Shown here: positions 57,233 through 64,000 of the stretch, piece by piece
Layout: every line of letters starts with the position of its first letter
Position numbering within the stretch: position 1 is the stretch's first letter
Source: a bacterium
GTDB lineage: Bacteria > UBP6 > UBA1177
NCBI GenBank assembly: GCA_017538365.1
Contig: JAFYIZ010000032.1
Location: 25,493 to 89,492, forward strand
Direction of reading: 5' to 3'
Length of the DNA stretch: 64,000 nt
The notes under the pieces: generated by a model
What the model was told of the DNA's origin: nothing
What the model saw: only the letters and a program-made list of their open reading frames with translations
The model's database searches: none
Position numbers and translations under genes: made by a program

Positions 57233-59333
57233 ACAGGTTTTTCATCGAAAGCGAGATCCGTTTTCTTTCGATATCGATATTTTTGATTCTGACAGTGACT
57301 TTCTGACCTAATTTCAGGCATTCGGACGGGTGTCTGATGAATTTGTCGGCGATTTCGGAGATGTGGAGGAGTCCTTTTTCCTTTATTCCGATATCGACGA
57401 ATGCACCGAAATCTGTGATGTTGCTGACTATGCCGTTTAAAATCATTCCTTCAACAAGATCACTGATCGTGCGGACTTCTTCGGAAAATTCAGCCTGTTC
57501 GAATTTTTCACGCGGGTCTAAACCTTTCTTTTGGAGTTCTTCGATGACTGAGGGTGAGAGAAGTTCCTGAATCAGCTGGTTGTTTTTTATGATTTCGGGA
57601 TTTTTGACCAGAGTTTCAAGGGTGATCCCCGTTTTTTTTGCCGCGCTTTTTATCAGTTCATAATTTTCAGGGTGAACGCCTGTAGAATCTAGAATTTCGT
57701 CACCATCAAAAATCCTTAAAAATCCGGCACACTGCTCGAACGATTTTGCTCCTATTCCTTTGATGTCTTTGAGTTCTTCAATGTTTTTGAAACGCTTTCC
57801 GCTTTTCCTGAAAGCTGCGATCTCAGCCGATTTTCTGCTGTCAAGACCTGAAATGTAGGCGAGAAGATAGGGGCTAGCCGTATTGAGGTTTGCTCCGACG
57901 CGGTTGACCGCCCATTCTACCGTACGTTTCAGCCTTTCCGAGAGTTTTTTTGCCGGAATATCGTGCTGATACTGTCCGACACCCAAGCTCTCAGGCGGAA
58001 TTTTGACGAGTTCAGAAAGCGGGTCCTGAAACCTGCGTCCTATCGAGATTGCGCCGCGGACTGTGAGATCAAGATCGGGAAACTCCTCTCTGGCAACTGC
58101 ACTTGCGCTGTAAATCGATGCTCCGTCCTCGCTGACAGAGGCGACAACGACATTTTTGCCGAAGAAGTCTTTCAGAATTTCGTGCGCTTCGCGACCGAAA
58201 GTTCCGCTGCCGACAGCGATTCCTTTCACGTTGTATTTTTCGATCCACTTTTCTAATTTTTTAGCTTCGTTTTTATCCAAGTGAAGGTTGAGCAGCATTG
58301 ATTCAACAAAGTTTCCGTGCTCATCAAGTAAAACCGCCTTGCAGCCTGTCCTGATGCCGGGATCGACACCGATCACCGCTTTTTCACCGAATGGCGGCAT
58401 AAGAAGAATCTGCTCCAGATTTTTGTGGAAAGTGTTGAGCGAGACTTCGATTGCTGTCTCTTTAAGTTTATTGAAAGTTTCGGTCTCAAGTGAGCCGGTT
58501 ACCAGGTTTTTGAGTGAATACGAGGCGCACTCTTTGAAAAAATCGGACTTTTTTGCAAAAAAGAGGCTTTCGGTTTTGTCGGCAAGCTCTTTTTCAGGTA
58601 GATCAGTTTCAGCCGAAATGTTGAGAATTCCCTCTTTTTCAGCGCGGTTGAGAGCCATGACACGGTGAGGCGTGATTTTGCGGACGCTCTCCTTGAAATC
58701 GAAGTAGTCGCTGTAGGTAGCGCCGCTTTCCTGCTTGCCGCGTTTGACCTTTGAAACTATGCAGCCGTTTTCGATGCTTGTTCTCACGAGTGTTCTGACA
58801 CTCTGATTGTCAGCGATTTTCTGTGCGATTATTTCTTTCGCTCCGTTAAGAACGCTTTCGGAATCGGCAAACGCTTCGCAGACAAAATCAGCGGCTTTTG
58901 AAAGCATTGCGGCAACCGGCGGATTGTTCAGCATGATGTAGTCTGCAAAAGGGGAGAGTCCCGCTTCGATTGCTTTGTCTGCCTTGGTTTTGCGCCCCGG
59001 CTTGTATGGCGCGTAAATGTCTTCGAGAACCGTCATATCCGTTGCATCTGCTACCGATTTTCCAAGTTCGTCAGTGTAGTTTCCTGTCTCTTCAAGCGAT
59101 TTAAGTATAGCTGCTTTTCTTTTGGCAAGGTTCGAGATTTTTTCTGAAAGATCAATAATGTCTGCAACCTGGACTTCATCGAGGTTGCCCGTCATCTCTT
59201 TTCTGTATCGCGCTATAAAAGGGATCGTGCAACCCGATTCGGTGAGTTCCAGAACCGCTTTGACTCTTGCCGCGGCTATATTCAGAGCGCGTGATACTTC
59301 TCCTATGATGTTTATTTCCTTAAGTTCTATCAT
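57231..59333 (-). CDS. tex: Tex-family RNA-binding transcription accessory protein
   Basis: 700 residues: N-terminal helical domain (CTIPFIARYRKEMTGNLDEVQ), YqgF-like core (GVDPGIRTGCKAVLLDEHG), helix-hairpin-helix pair (IEELKDIKGIGAKSFEQCAGF) and a C-terminal S1 domain (GMILNGIVSNITDFGAFVDIG) ending SMKNL. Tex binds nucleic acids in the cytoplasm and affects transcription. The length is slightly below the usual 720-780 residues because the protein stops right after S1, at a TAG lying within the palindrome at 57209. Confidence 0.94.
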   Translation of the reverse strand: MIELKEINIIGEVSRALNIAAARVKAVLELTESGCTIPFIARYRKEMTGNLDEVQVADIIDLSEKISNLAKRKAAILKSLEETGNYTDELGKSVADATDMTVLEDIYAPYKPGRKTKADKAIEAGLSPFADYIMLNNPPVAAMLSKAADFVCEAFADSESVLNGAKEIIAQKIADNQSVRTLVRTSIENGCIVSKVKRGKQESGATYSDYFDFKESVRKITPHRVMALNRAEKEGILNISAETDLPEKELADKTESLFFAKKSDFFKECASYSLKNLVTGSLETETFNKLKETAIEVSLNTFHKNLEQILLMPPFGEKAVIGVDPGIRTGCKAVLLDEHGNFVESMLLNLHLDKNEAKKLEKWIEKYNVKGIAVGSGTFGREAHEILKDFFGKNVVVASVSEDGASIYSASAVAREEFPDLDLTVRGAISIGRRFQDPLSELVKIPPESLGVGQYQHDIPAKKLSERLKRTVEWAVNRVGANLNTASPYLLAYISGLDSRKSAEIAAFRKSGKRFKNIEELKDIKGIGAKSFEQCAGFLRIFDGDEILDSTGVHPENYELIKSAAKKTGITLETLVKNPEIIKNNQLIQELLSPSVIEELQKKGLDPREKFEQAEFSEEVRTISDLVEGMILNGIVSNITDFGAFVDIGIKEKGLLHISEIADKFIRHPSECLKLGQKVTVRIKNIDIERKRISLSMKNL

Positions 59334-59347
59334 ATTTCTCCTGCAGT

Positions 59348-60109
59348 TTATCTGTTTGTCACTTTTTTTACTTCCGACTTGAAATCGTCGAAAGTCATGT
59401 CGTCGCGAATTCCGAAGCGGGTGAGCGCAAAGTCGTATTTTACAGGGTCAGCGGGTGAAATTTCTGCAAAATGGGAGGTTATTTCGAGCGCGGTTTTGTA
59501 GTTGGGTGCCTTTTTTTCTGTAAAACCGAGGATTTTCGCCGCCTTGAACGCGTGAGTATCGAGCGGAACTACCAGATCGGCTGCTTTCGCCTTTGTCCAG
59601 CCGCCTGGATCAACCTCATCGGAGCGCACCATCCAGCGGAAAAAGAGATTGAGCCTTTTGCACGCCGAGCCGTCACAGGGAGAGGGGATGAGATACGATT
59701 TTCGGCAAAGATTCATCTCATCGGCAAACTTTTCGACTCCGCAGAGATAGAGGTTTTCGAAGTTCCCGTATTCTTTGAGGACGTGCTTTATCCCGCATAA
59801 AAGCCTGACGATATCGGCATCAGTCGTGAATCTGTGGACAAAGCCTCTGTATATTGCGGCAAGATCCTTTTCATTATGAGAAGTGACGAAATCGAACGGT
59901 TTTCCTTCCATCGGTTGCAGGATTTTGTCAACGGATTTCAGTATCTGCGCCACTCTGCCGTAAGCAAGAGAAGAAGCTAAAAGCCCTGTAATTTCGCGGT
60001 CTTTTATGTCGGGATAGTCATACAGAAATTTGAGCGGATCGGGATCTACAAGTCCTCTTTTATTGAGTTTTTTGTAGAGCGATTCGAGAAGATCTTTGAG
60101 TTCGCGCAT
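59348..60109 (-). CDS. TIGR02757 (DUF2400) family protein
   Basis: 253 residues. The family signature KRLNLFFRWMVRSDEVDPGGW is clear, as are IKDREITGLLASSLAYGRV and VVPLDTHAFKAAKILG. The fold is related to HhH-GPD DNA glycosylases, but activity is uncharacterised. It lies 14 nt before tex and about 35 nt after the DUF1566 lipoprotein, so the three are probably cotranscribed. Confidence 0.88.
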   Translation of the reverse strand: MRELKDLLESLYKKLNKRGLVDPDPLKFLYDYPDIKDREITGLLASSLAYGRVAQILKSVDKILQPMEGKPFDFVTSHNEKDLAAIYRGFVHRFTTDADIVRLLCGIKHVLKEYGNFENLYLCGVEKFADEMNLCRKSYLIPSPCDGSACKRLNLFFRWMVRSDEVDPGGWTKAKAADLVVPLDTHAFKAAKILGFTEKKAPNYKTALEITSHFAEISPADPVKYDFALTRFGIRDDMTFDDFKSEVKKVTNR

Positions 60110-60145
60110 TGTATGCTCCTTTTCTAAATTTTGCAGGAATTCAGG

Positions 60146-60709
60146 CTACTTGACGCAGCGGACAAAGTAAGTGAACTGCTTGTCGTCAATATAGAGATCG
60201 CCGCTATCGAAAACGACGGTCCACGCAGCATCGAATTCGGTATATCCGGCATCAACGGAAGAAGACCAGAAGCAGTCAATATCGCCTAATCTGCTGTATC
60301 TTCCGTCTTCGTGATGGACACACCGGCACTCTTCTTCGCTCCAGCAACTGTCAAAAGAGAGGCATTCGGAATCTTTGACTGCGCACGAACCGCCTGTAAC
60401 AGAGCCCGAACAGTTCCGGATAAGAGTTCTCCATTCATTTATATCAGGCAGCCGCCAGCCGCTTAAATCCTTTTCCGAGTAGTTTTTGCAGTAGTTGAGA
60501 GCATCTTCCCAACTCATTTTCTCTATTGCTTTTGCCGACCATGTGAGACCGCTTTCCGAATCAATGCAGGGAGTTTCGGATGACGGGCTGCATTCCGGGA
60601 TGCTGTTTTTTTCGGGATCGGTCGTTCCGCTGTCTTCATTTCCGCCGCCGCAACAGATCATCAGGAAAACAAGTGCTGAAAAAGCAATAAAAACAGAGAT
60701 TTTTTTCAT
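60146..60709 (-). CDS. DUF1566 lipoprotein
   Basis: 187 residues: lipoprotein signal (LVFLMICCGGGNEDS), then DUF1566: GLTWSAKAIEKMSWEDALNYC, GWRLPDINEWRTLIRNC, FWSSSVDAGYTEFDAAWTV and YFVRCVK at the end. These Cys-rich surface domains are numerous in this type of genome; function unknown. First gene of the operon with TIGR02757 and tex. Confidence 0.86.
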   Translation of the reverse strand: MKKISVFIAFSALVFLMICCGGGNEDSGTTDPEKNSIPECSPSSETPCIDSESGLTWSAKAIEKMSWEDALNYCKNYSEKDLSGWRLPDINEWRTLIRNCSGSVTGGSCAVKDSECLSFDSCWSEEECRCVHHEDGRYSRLGDIDCFWSSSVDAGYTEFDAAWTVVFDSGDLYIDDKQFTYFVRCVK

Positions 60710-60741
60710 TTTTTACTCCTTGTTAATCAAAAAACGCGGAA

Positions 60742-60769
60742 ATCTTAGGAAAAACGGTTTAAAAGGCAA
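60742..60769 (-). promoter_or_regulatory. Predicted promoter of the DUF1566-tex operon
   Basis: On the minus strand, TTGCCT (60769-60764), 16-nt spacer, TAAGAT (60747-60742), then TTCCGCG; 32 nt before ATG 60709. Confidence 0.6.
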
Positions 60770-60828
60770 GATTTGTCGGAGCGCGGGGAACCAGCCTGCA
60801 TAATGATGAAAGAAATTTAAAATTCCCC

Positions 60829-60856
60829 TTTAAATTAAAATATTTTTCAGTAAAAT
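60829..60856 (+). promoter_or_regulatory. Possible promoter of the UPF0175/DUF3368 pair
   Basis: TTTAAA (60829-60834), 16-nt spacer, TAAAAT (60851-60856), then AGCGGCGCG; 31 nt before ATG 60888. The -35 is weak. Confidence 0.45.
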
Positions 60857-60887
60857 AGCGGCGCGGACAGAAAAAGGAGGTTTTTAA

Positions 60888-61142
60888 ATGTGCCGGATAG
60901 AAGTTCAAATACCGGAAGCGGTTCTTTATGACACCCACATGACGGCGGTTCAGGTCAGTGAATACGCAAAAAAGCTCATCGCGCTTGAGTATTACACGCG
61001 TCACCATGTTTCAATCGGTTATTGTGCGGAAATCGCTGAAATGACGGAAGAGGATTTTATAAAATTCCTTGGTCAGCAGGGAATTTCGATATTTCAATTC
61101 GATGATAAAAACAGTTTCATGGAAGAGCTGACTAATGCGTAG
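60888..61142 (+). CDS. UPF0175 family protein (probable antitoxin)
   Basis: 84 residues matching UPF0175: VQVSEYAKKLIALEYYTRHHVSIGYCAEIAEMTEEDF, here starting at about residue 21, with LGQQGISIFQFDD at the end. Such proteins are HTH-like and paired with DUF3368 genes in a putative toxin-antitoxin arrangement. AAAGGAGG lies upstream. It overlaps the next gene by 8 nt. Confidence 0.85.
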   Translation: MCRIEVQIPEAVLYDTHMTAVQVSEYAKKLIALEYYTRHHVSIGYCAEIAEMTEEDFIKFLGQQGISIFQFDDKNSFMEELTNA

Positions 61143-61620
61143 AATTATTGTAAATTCAACGCCTCTCATAGTTCTGAGCAACATCGGGCATCTGAATCTG
61201 CTTAAAGATCTGTACGGCGAAATTTATATTCCGCAAGCCGTTTTCGACGAAGTTACTCAAAAAAACGACTCAGCCAACAGAGAAATATGCAGCAATTCCG
61301 GTTGGATTCATGTCTGTAAAATTCAAAATGAAACGGCAAAACGGATGTATCAGGCAAAACTTCATGCCGGTGAAGTCGAAGTCATGATTCTTGCCCAGGA
61401 AAATCCGAAAGCCGATCTGCTTATAATTGATGATCTCGCAGCAAAAAACACCGCAAAGTTCTTAGGTCTGAAAGTCACCGGAACTTTGGGAATAATATTG
61501 AAAGCCAAACGTGAACACTTGATTGAAAAAGTAGAGCCGATACTGAATCAAATGATTGCGGACGGTTTTTATATCACTCAGAAAATCTATGACTGGGTAA
61601 AATCGGAAGCGGGAGAATAA
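61135..61620 (+). CDS. DUF3368 PIN-like protein (probable toxin)
   Basis: 161 residues of DUF3368, a PIN-related nuclease fold. IIVNSTPLIVLSNIGHL has Asn at the position of the first PIN Asp, as in many members. IYIPQAVFDEVTQ, LHAGEVEVMILA (Glu) and LLIIDDLAAKNTAKFLGL (Asp-Asp) supply the other acidic residues. It is coupled to the UPF0175 gene and probably forms a toxin-antitoxin unit with it. Confidence 0.83.
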   Translation: MRRIIVNSTPLIVLSNIGHLNLLKDLYGEIYIPQAVFDEVTQKNDSANREICSNSGWIHVCKIQNETAKRMYQAKLHAGEVEVMILAQENPKADLLIIDDLAAKNTAKFLGLKVTGTLGIILKAKREHLIEKVEPILNQMIADGFYITQKIYDWVKSEAGE

Positions 61621-61622
61621 TT

Positions 61623-61655
61623 CTAATCAGCGTTTCTGACGCAGCGAATAGCATT
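61623..61655 (-). pseudogene. Possible 3' relic of a DUF1566/FGE-type lipoprotein gene
   Basis: On the minus strand, just after the hutU stop, the sequence reads NAIRCVRNAD and then TAG. RCVK or RCVR at the very end is typical of DUF1566 and FGE-like lipoproteins, including those at 60146 and 33784. Nothing upstream in that frame continues, since it enters hutU. Confidence 0.35.
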
Positions 61656-63685
61656 TATTTCACGTCTTTCATGACTTTCGCGATGAGTTCGTCACTGACT
61701 ATGTAGGGAAGGGTCAGGTGGTCGTTGTGGTCGTTGTTTTTGTTGTATTCGACGACTGTTTCGATCGAATGCTCGTTTCTTGCCCACGCTCTTCTTGAAA
61801 CGCCGCCCATGACATCCCACGGGAATGCGATATCAAGTATTGCATCAACTCTTTCGGAGCCGTCGAGGACCATTCCGAAGCCGCCGTTGATCGATTTACC
61901 GATGCCGACTCCGCCGCCGTTGTGGAGTGCTACAAGGCTCATGCCTCTCGCGCAGTTGCCGGCGAAAATGTTGGTCGCCATGTCGGCCATGATGTTGGAA
62001 CCGTCCTTGATGTTCGATGTTTCGCGGTACGGGCTGTCTGTGCCGCCTGTATCGTGGTGGTCACGTCCGAGCATGATAGGTCCGACTATGCCTTCACGGA
62101 CTAACTGGTTGAATTTCTTGGCGATCTGCGTTCTTCCGGCAGCGTCCTGATAAAGGATCCTTGCCTGAGTTCCAACGACGAGTTTGTTTTTCATCGCGTC
62201 TTTTACCCAGTGGTAGTTGTCCTTGTCCTGATAACGGAGCACCGGTCTGCAGTGTGCGATGACTTCCGCAGCAGCTTCATCGGTTTTTGCAAGGTCGCTC
62301 TCTTTGCCGCTGAGGCATACCCAGCGGAAGGGGCCGTAACCGTAATCGAAAAGTTCGGGTCCAAGAATATCCTCGACGTAGCTCGGCCAGATGAAGCCTT
62401 CAAAAGTATCTTTTCCGTTTTTGGAGATCTCTTTGACGCCGGCATCGAAGATCGCTCTCATGAAGGAGTTGCCGTAATCAAAGAAGTATGTTCCTTTTGC
62501 AACGAGCTTTTTGATGACTTCGAAATGTCTTCTCAAAGTTGCGTCAACAAGCTGGCGGAACTTCGGTTTGTCGTTAGCCAGAAGTGCCGTTCTCTCTTCG
62601 AATGTGATCCCTGCCGGGCAGTAGCCGCCTTCATAGACCGCGTGGCAGCTCGTCTGGTCGCTGAGAAGGTCAATGTGAATGTTTTTGGAGTCTGCATACT
62701 CAAGCAGATCGACGATGTTTCCGTGGTAAGCGATACTGATGGGCTCCTTTTTCTCAATGTATTCAAACGCTTCCTTGAATGCCTCTTCGGCACTGTCGGT
62801 AACGAGCGATACCCAGCCCTGCGAGTGTCTTGTCTCGATTCTTGAAGCATCGACTTCTGCGAAAATACCGACACCTTTTGCAATTTCAACTGCTTTCGGC
62901 TGTGCTCCGCTCATGCCGCCGAGACCGCTGGAAACGAAGAGTTTGCCGCGAAGGTCACCGTCCCACGGAACGCCGAGTTTCATTCTTCCGGCAATTAAAA
63001 TCGTGTTGTATGTGCCGTGAACGATTCCCTGCGGACCGATGTACATCCAGCCGCCTGCAGTCATCTGACCGTAGTTCGCTACACCGAGTGCAGCCGCGCG
63101 GTTGAAGTTCTGCATATCGTCGAAAAGACCGACCATAAGTCCGTTCGTCGTGATGACACGCGGCGCTCTTTTGTGCGATTTGAAAAGGCCGAGCGGATGA
63201 CCGCTGTGGAGAACGAGCGTCTGTTCGTCAGTCATGACTTCAAGATATTTTTTGATGAGGCGATACTGCATCCAGTTCTGACAGACCTGACCTGTTTCAC
63301 CGTAAGTAACGAGTTCGTAGGGATAAAGTGCCGTCGCGAAGTCGAGGTTGTTGTCGATCATGACTTGGAATGCCTTGCCTTCGATGCAGTTTCCCTTGTA
63401 GGAATCTATCGGTTTGCCCCAGATATGTCCTTCCGGGCGGAAGCGGTAGCCGTAAATCCTGCCGCGGGTGAGAAGTTCATCCAGAAATTCGGGAGCAAGG
63501 GCTTCGTGAAGTTCTTCCGGAACGTAGCGGAGAGCATTCCTGAGGGAAAGTTCGATCTCGTTTTTGGTGAGAGTGAGCTCTCTTTTCGGAGCGCGTCTGA
63601 TACCCTCGACGAATTTCGGGTATTCGGGAAGAACGGGGTCGAGTTTGATAGTCATTGCATTTGAAATGTCGAAATTATTGAGCAT
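61655..63685 (-). CDS. hutU: Urocanate hydratase
   Basis: 676 residues of the long urocanase type. RYRFRPEGHIWGKPID-like N-terminal residues (YGYRFRPEGHIWG), GWMYIGPQGIVHGTYNTI, VSSGLGGMSGAQPKAVEIA and GRDHHDTGGTDSPYRET are NAD-binding and active-site segments. It hydrates urocanate to imidazolonepropionate in histidine breakdown. ATG 63685 has GGAGGAAAC upstream; an in-frame ATG at 63697 overlaps that site. No hutH, hutI or folate-linked hut gene is visible. Confidence 0.96.
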   Translation of the reverse strand: MLNNFDISNAMTIKLDPVLPEYPKFVEGIRRAPKRELTLTKNEIELSLRNALRYVPEELHEALAPEFLDELLTRGRIYGYRFRPEGHIWGKPIDSYKGNCIEGKAFQVMIDNNLDFATALYPYELVTYGETGQVCQNWMQYRLIKKYLEVMTDEQTLVLHSGHPLGLFKSHKRAPRVITTNGLMVGLFDDMQNFNRAAALGVANYGQMTAGGWMYIGPQGIVHGTYNTILIAGRMKLGVPWDGDLRGKLFVSSGLGGMSGAQPKAVEIAKGVGIFAEVDASRIETRHSQGWVSLVTDSAEEAFKEAFEYIEKKEPISIAYHGNIVDLLEYADSKNIHIDLLSDQTSCHAVYEGGYCPAGITFEERTALLANDKPKFRQLVDATLRRHFEVIKKLVAKGTYFFDYGNSFMRAIFDAGVKEISKNGKDTFEGFIWPSYVEDILGPELFDYGYGPFRWVCLSGKESDLAKTDEAAAEVIAHCRPVLRYQDKDNYHWVKDAMKNKLVVGTQARILYQDAAGRTQIAKKFNQLVREGIVGPIMLGRDHHDTGGTDSPYRETSNIKDGSNIMADMATNIFAGNCARGMSLVALHNGGGVGIGKSINGGFGMVLDGSERVDAILDIAFPWDVMGGVSRRAWARNEHSIETVVEYNKNNDHNDHLTLPYIVSDELIAKVMKDVK

Positions 63686-63716
63686 TGTTTCCTCCAAAAC
63701 AGGTTTTTAACGGCGA

Positions 63717-63744
63717 AATATACTATTTAAGGCAAAAGTTTCAA
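63717..63744 (-). promoter_or_regulatory. Predicted promoter of hutU
   Basis: On the minus strand, TTGAAA (63744-63739), 16-nt spacer, TATATT (63722-63717), then TCGCCG; about 30 nt before the hutU ATG. Confidence 0.7.
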
Positions 63745-63780
63745 GAATGTAGGAGAAAATTTTAAGGTCTGTTTTTAATT

Positions 63781-63836
63781 CCCTTCGCTGTATTCTGTCC
63801 CTCGCCATTATGGAGAGGGAATAAGGGTGAGGTCAG
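63781..63836 (+). repeat. CCCTCGCC...GGTGAGGTC intergenic element, copy 2
   Basis: Aligns with 27875-27932; core CGCCATTATGGAGAGGGAA and AAGGGTGAGGTC. It lies between divergent hutU and ssrA promoters. Confidence 0.6.
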
Positions 63837-63853
63837 AGAAGAGGGATGAGGTC

Positions 63854-63881
63854 TTGATTTTCAGCGGTGTTTGACTATAAT
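63854..63881 (+). promoter_or_regulatory. Predicted promoter of ssrA
   Basis: TTGATT (63854-63859), 16-nt spacer, TATAAT (63876-63881), then ATCCGCCG. The mature tmRNA begins about 35 nt further on, so a short 5' leader would be removed by RNase P. Confidence 0.7.
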
Positions 63882-63916
63882 ATCCGCCGTTCTTTCGGAA
63901 CGCTTCTTTGACAAGT

Positions 63917-64000
63917 GGGGATGACTTGGTTTCGACAGGGAGGCTGGATTTTCCGGCTGCATGCCGAGGCGCCGCTGGCCTCGTAAAAAGCGGCAAAACA
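63917..64000 (+). ncRNA. ssrA: tmRNA, 5' part (cut by window end)
   Basis: Begins GGGGATGACTTGGTTTCGAC, the tRNA-like 5' end of tmRNA, and continues through GCATGCCGAGG, CTGGCCTCGTAAAAAGC and GGCAAAACA, which match the conserved sequence leading to the first pseudoknot and the resume region. The tag-coding part and 3' end lie beyond 64000. tmRNA with SmpB rescues stalled ribosomes. Confidence 0.95.

Noticed and set aside
62210-63664. Plus-strand ORFs of 211 and 215 codons opposite hutU
   Set aside because: Antisense shadows of hutU; no independent support.

Overview
The window is from a bacterial chromosome of moderate G+C content. Several traits point to an anaerobic, probably gut- or rumen-associated member of the deltaproteobacterial/Myxococcota-like lineages: many lipoproteins with a Cys-Gly lipobox followed by Asp/Glu/Asn-rich linkers, a subtilase with a MopE-type Cys/Asp motif, an IgGFc-binding-type lipoprotein, CotH-kinase lipoproteins, DUF1566 and formylglycine-generating-enzyme-like lipoproteins, two-subunit glycyl-tRNA synthetase, and a split glycine decarboxylase. 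The taxonomic placement is inference; no rRNA gene is present.

Layout. Positions 1-9022 read as one long plus-strand operon, cut by the window edge. It carries a CMD-cupin protein, a nitroreductase, a flavin reductase, an exported antibiotic-monooxygenase-fold protein, an alpha/beta hydrolase and an FMN reductase. These are followed by larE-larB-larC (nickel-pincer cofactor synthesis), two small membrane proteins, a DUF362 lipoprotein and a TetR regulator. Positions 9104-15320 hold two tandem CotH-kinase lipoproteins facing a large secreted subtilase. Positions 15322-19691 hold an SDR, an AbiEi/AbiEii-type toxin-antitoxin pair, an NAD-dependent epimerase and a small exported protein. Positions 19694-27715 are housekeeping (purE, tsaC, a TrmN6-like methyltransferase, DUF1232, holA, glyQ-glyS, lysS). 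Positions 27950-31845 (minus) hold an EF-G paralogue and a dus gene coupled to a small NtrC-like AAA/Fis protein. Positions 31976-38464 hold a hybrid histidine kinase coupled to an FGE-like lipoprotein, an orphan CysN, a bacterial PARG and a RAYT-type transposase. Positions 38512-47806 (minus) hold gcvT-H-PA-PB, then an LpoA-like lipoprotein, trmD, a SPOUT methyltransferase, rplS and an exported protein. Positions 47950-64000 hold the IgGFc-type lipoprotein, a repeat-flanked AAA/DUF4143 gene, dgt, citryl-CoA lyase-valS, tex, a TIGR02757 protein, a UPF0175/DUF3368 pair, hutU and the 5' part of ssrA (tmRNA).

The non-coding sequence is rich. At least four families of palindromic intergenic elements occur, and three genes end inside such elements. 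About fifteen recognisable promoters share a 16-bp spacer and usually a GC-rich stretch just downstream of the -10. An intrinsic terminator lies inside the gcv operon. The most unusual structure is a set of six 16-bp units with an exact 33-bp period, four before and two after the AAA/DUF4143 gene at 50008-51345. Also notable are three operon enzymes with a lipoprotein signal peptide followed by an in-frame internal Shine-Dalgarno/ATG, and a dus gene coupled to an NtrC-derived Fis-type protein, which resembles dusB-fis.
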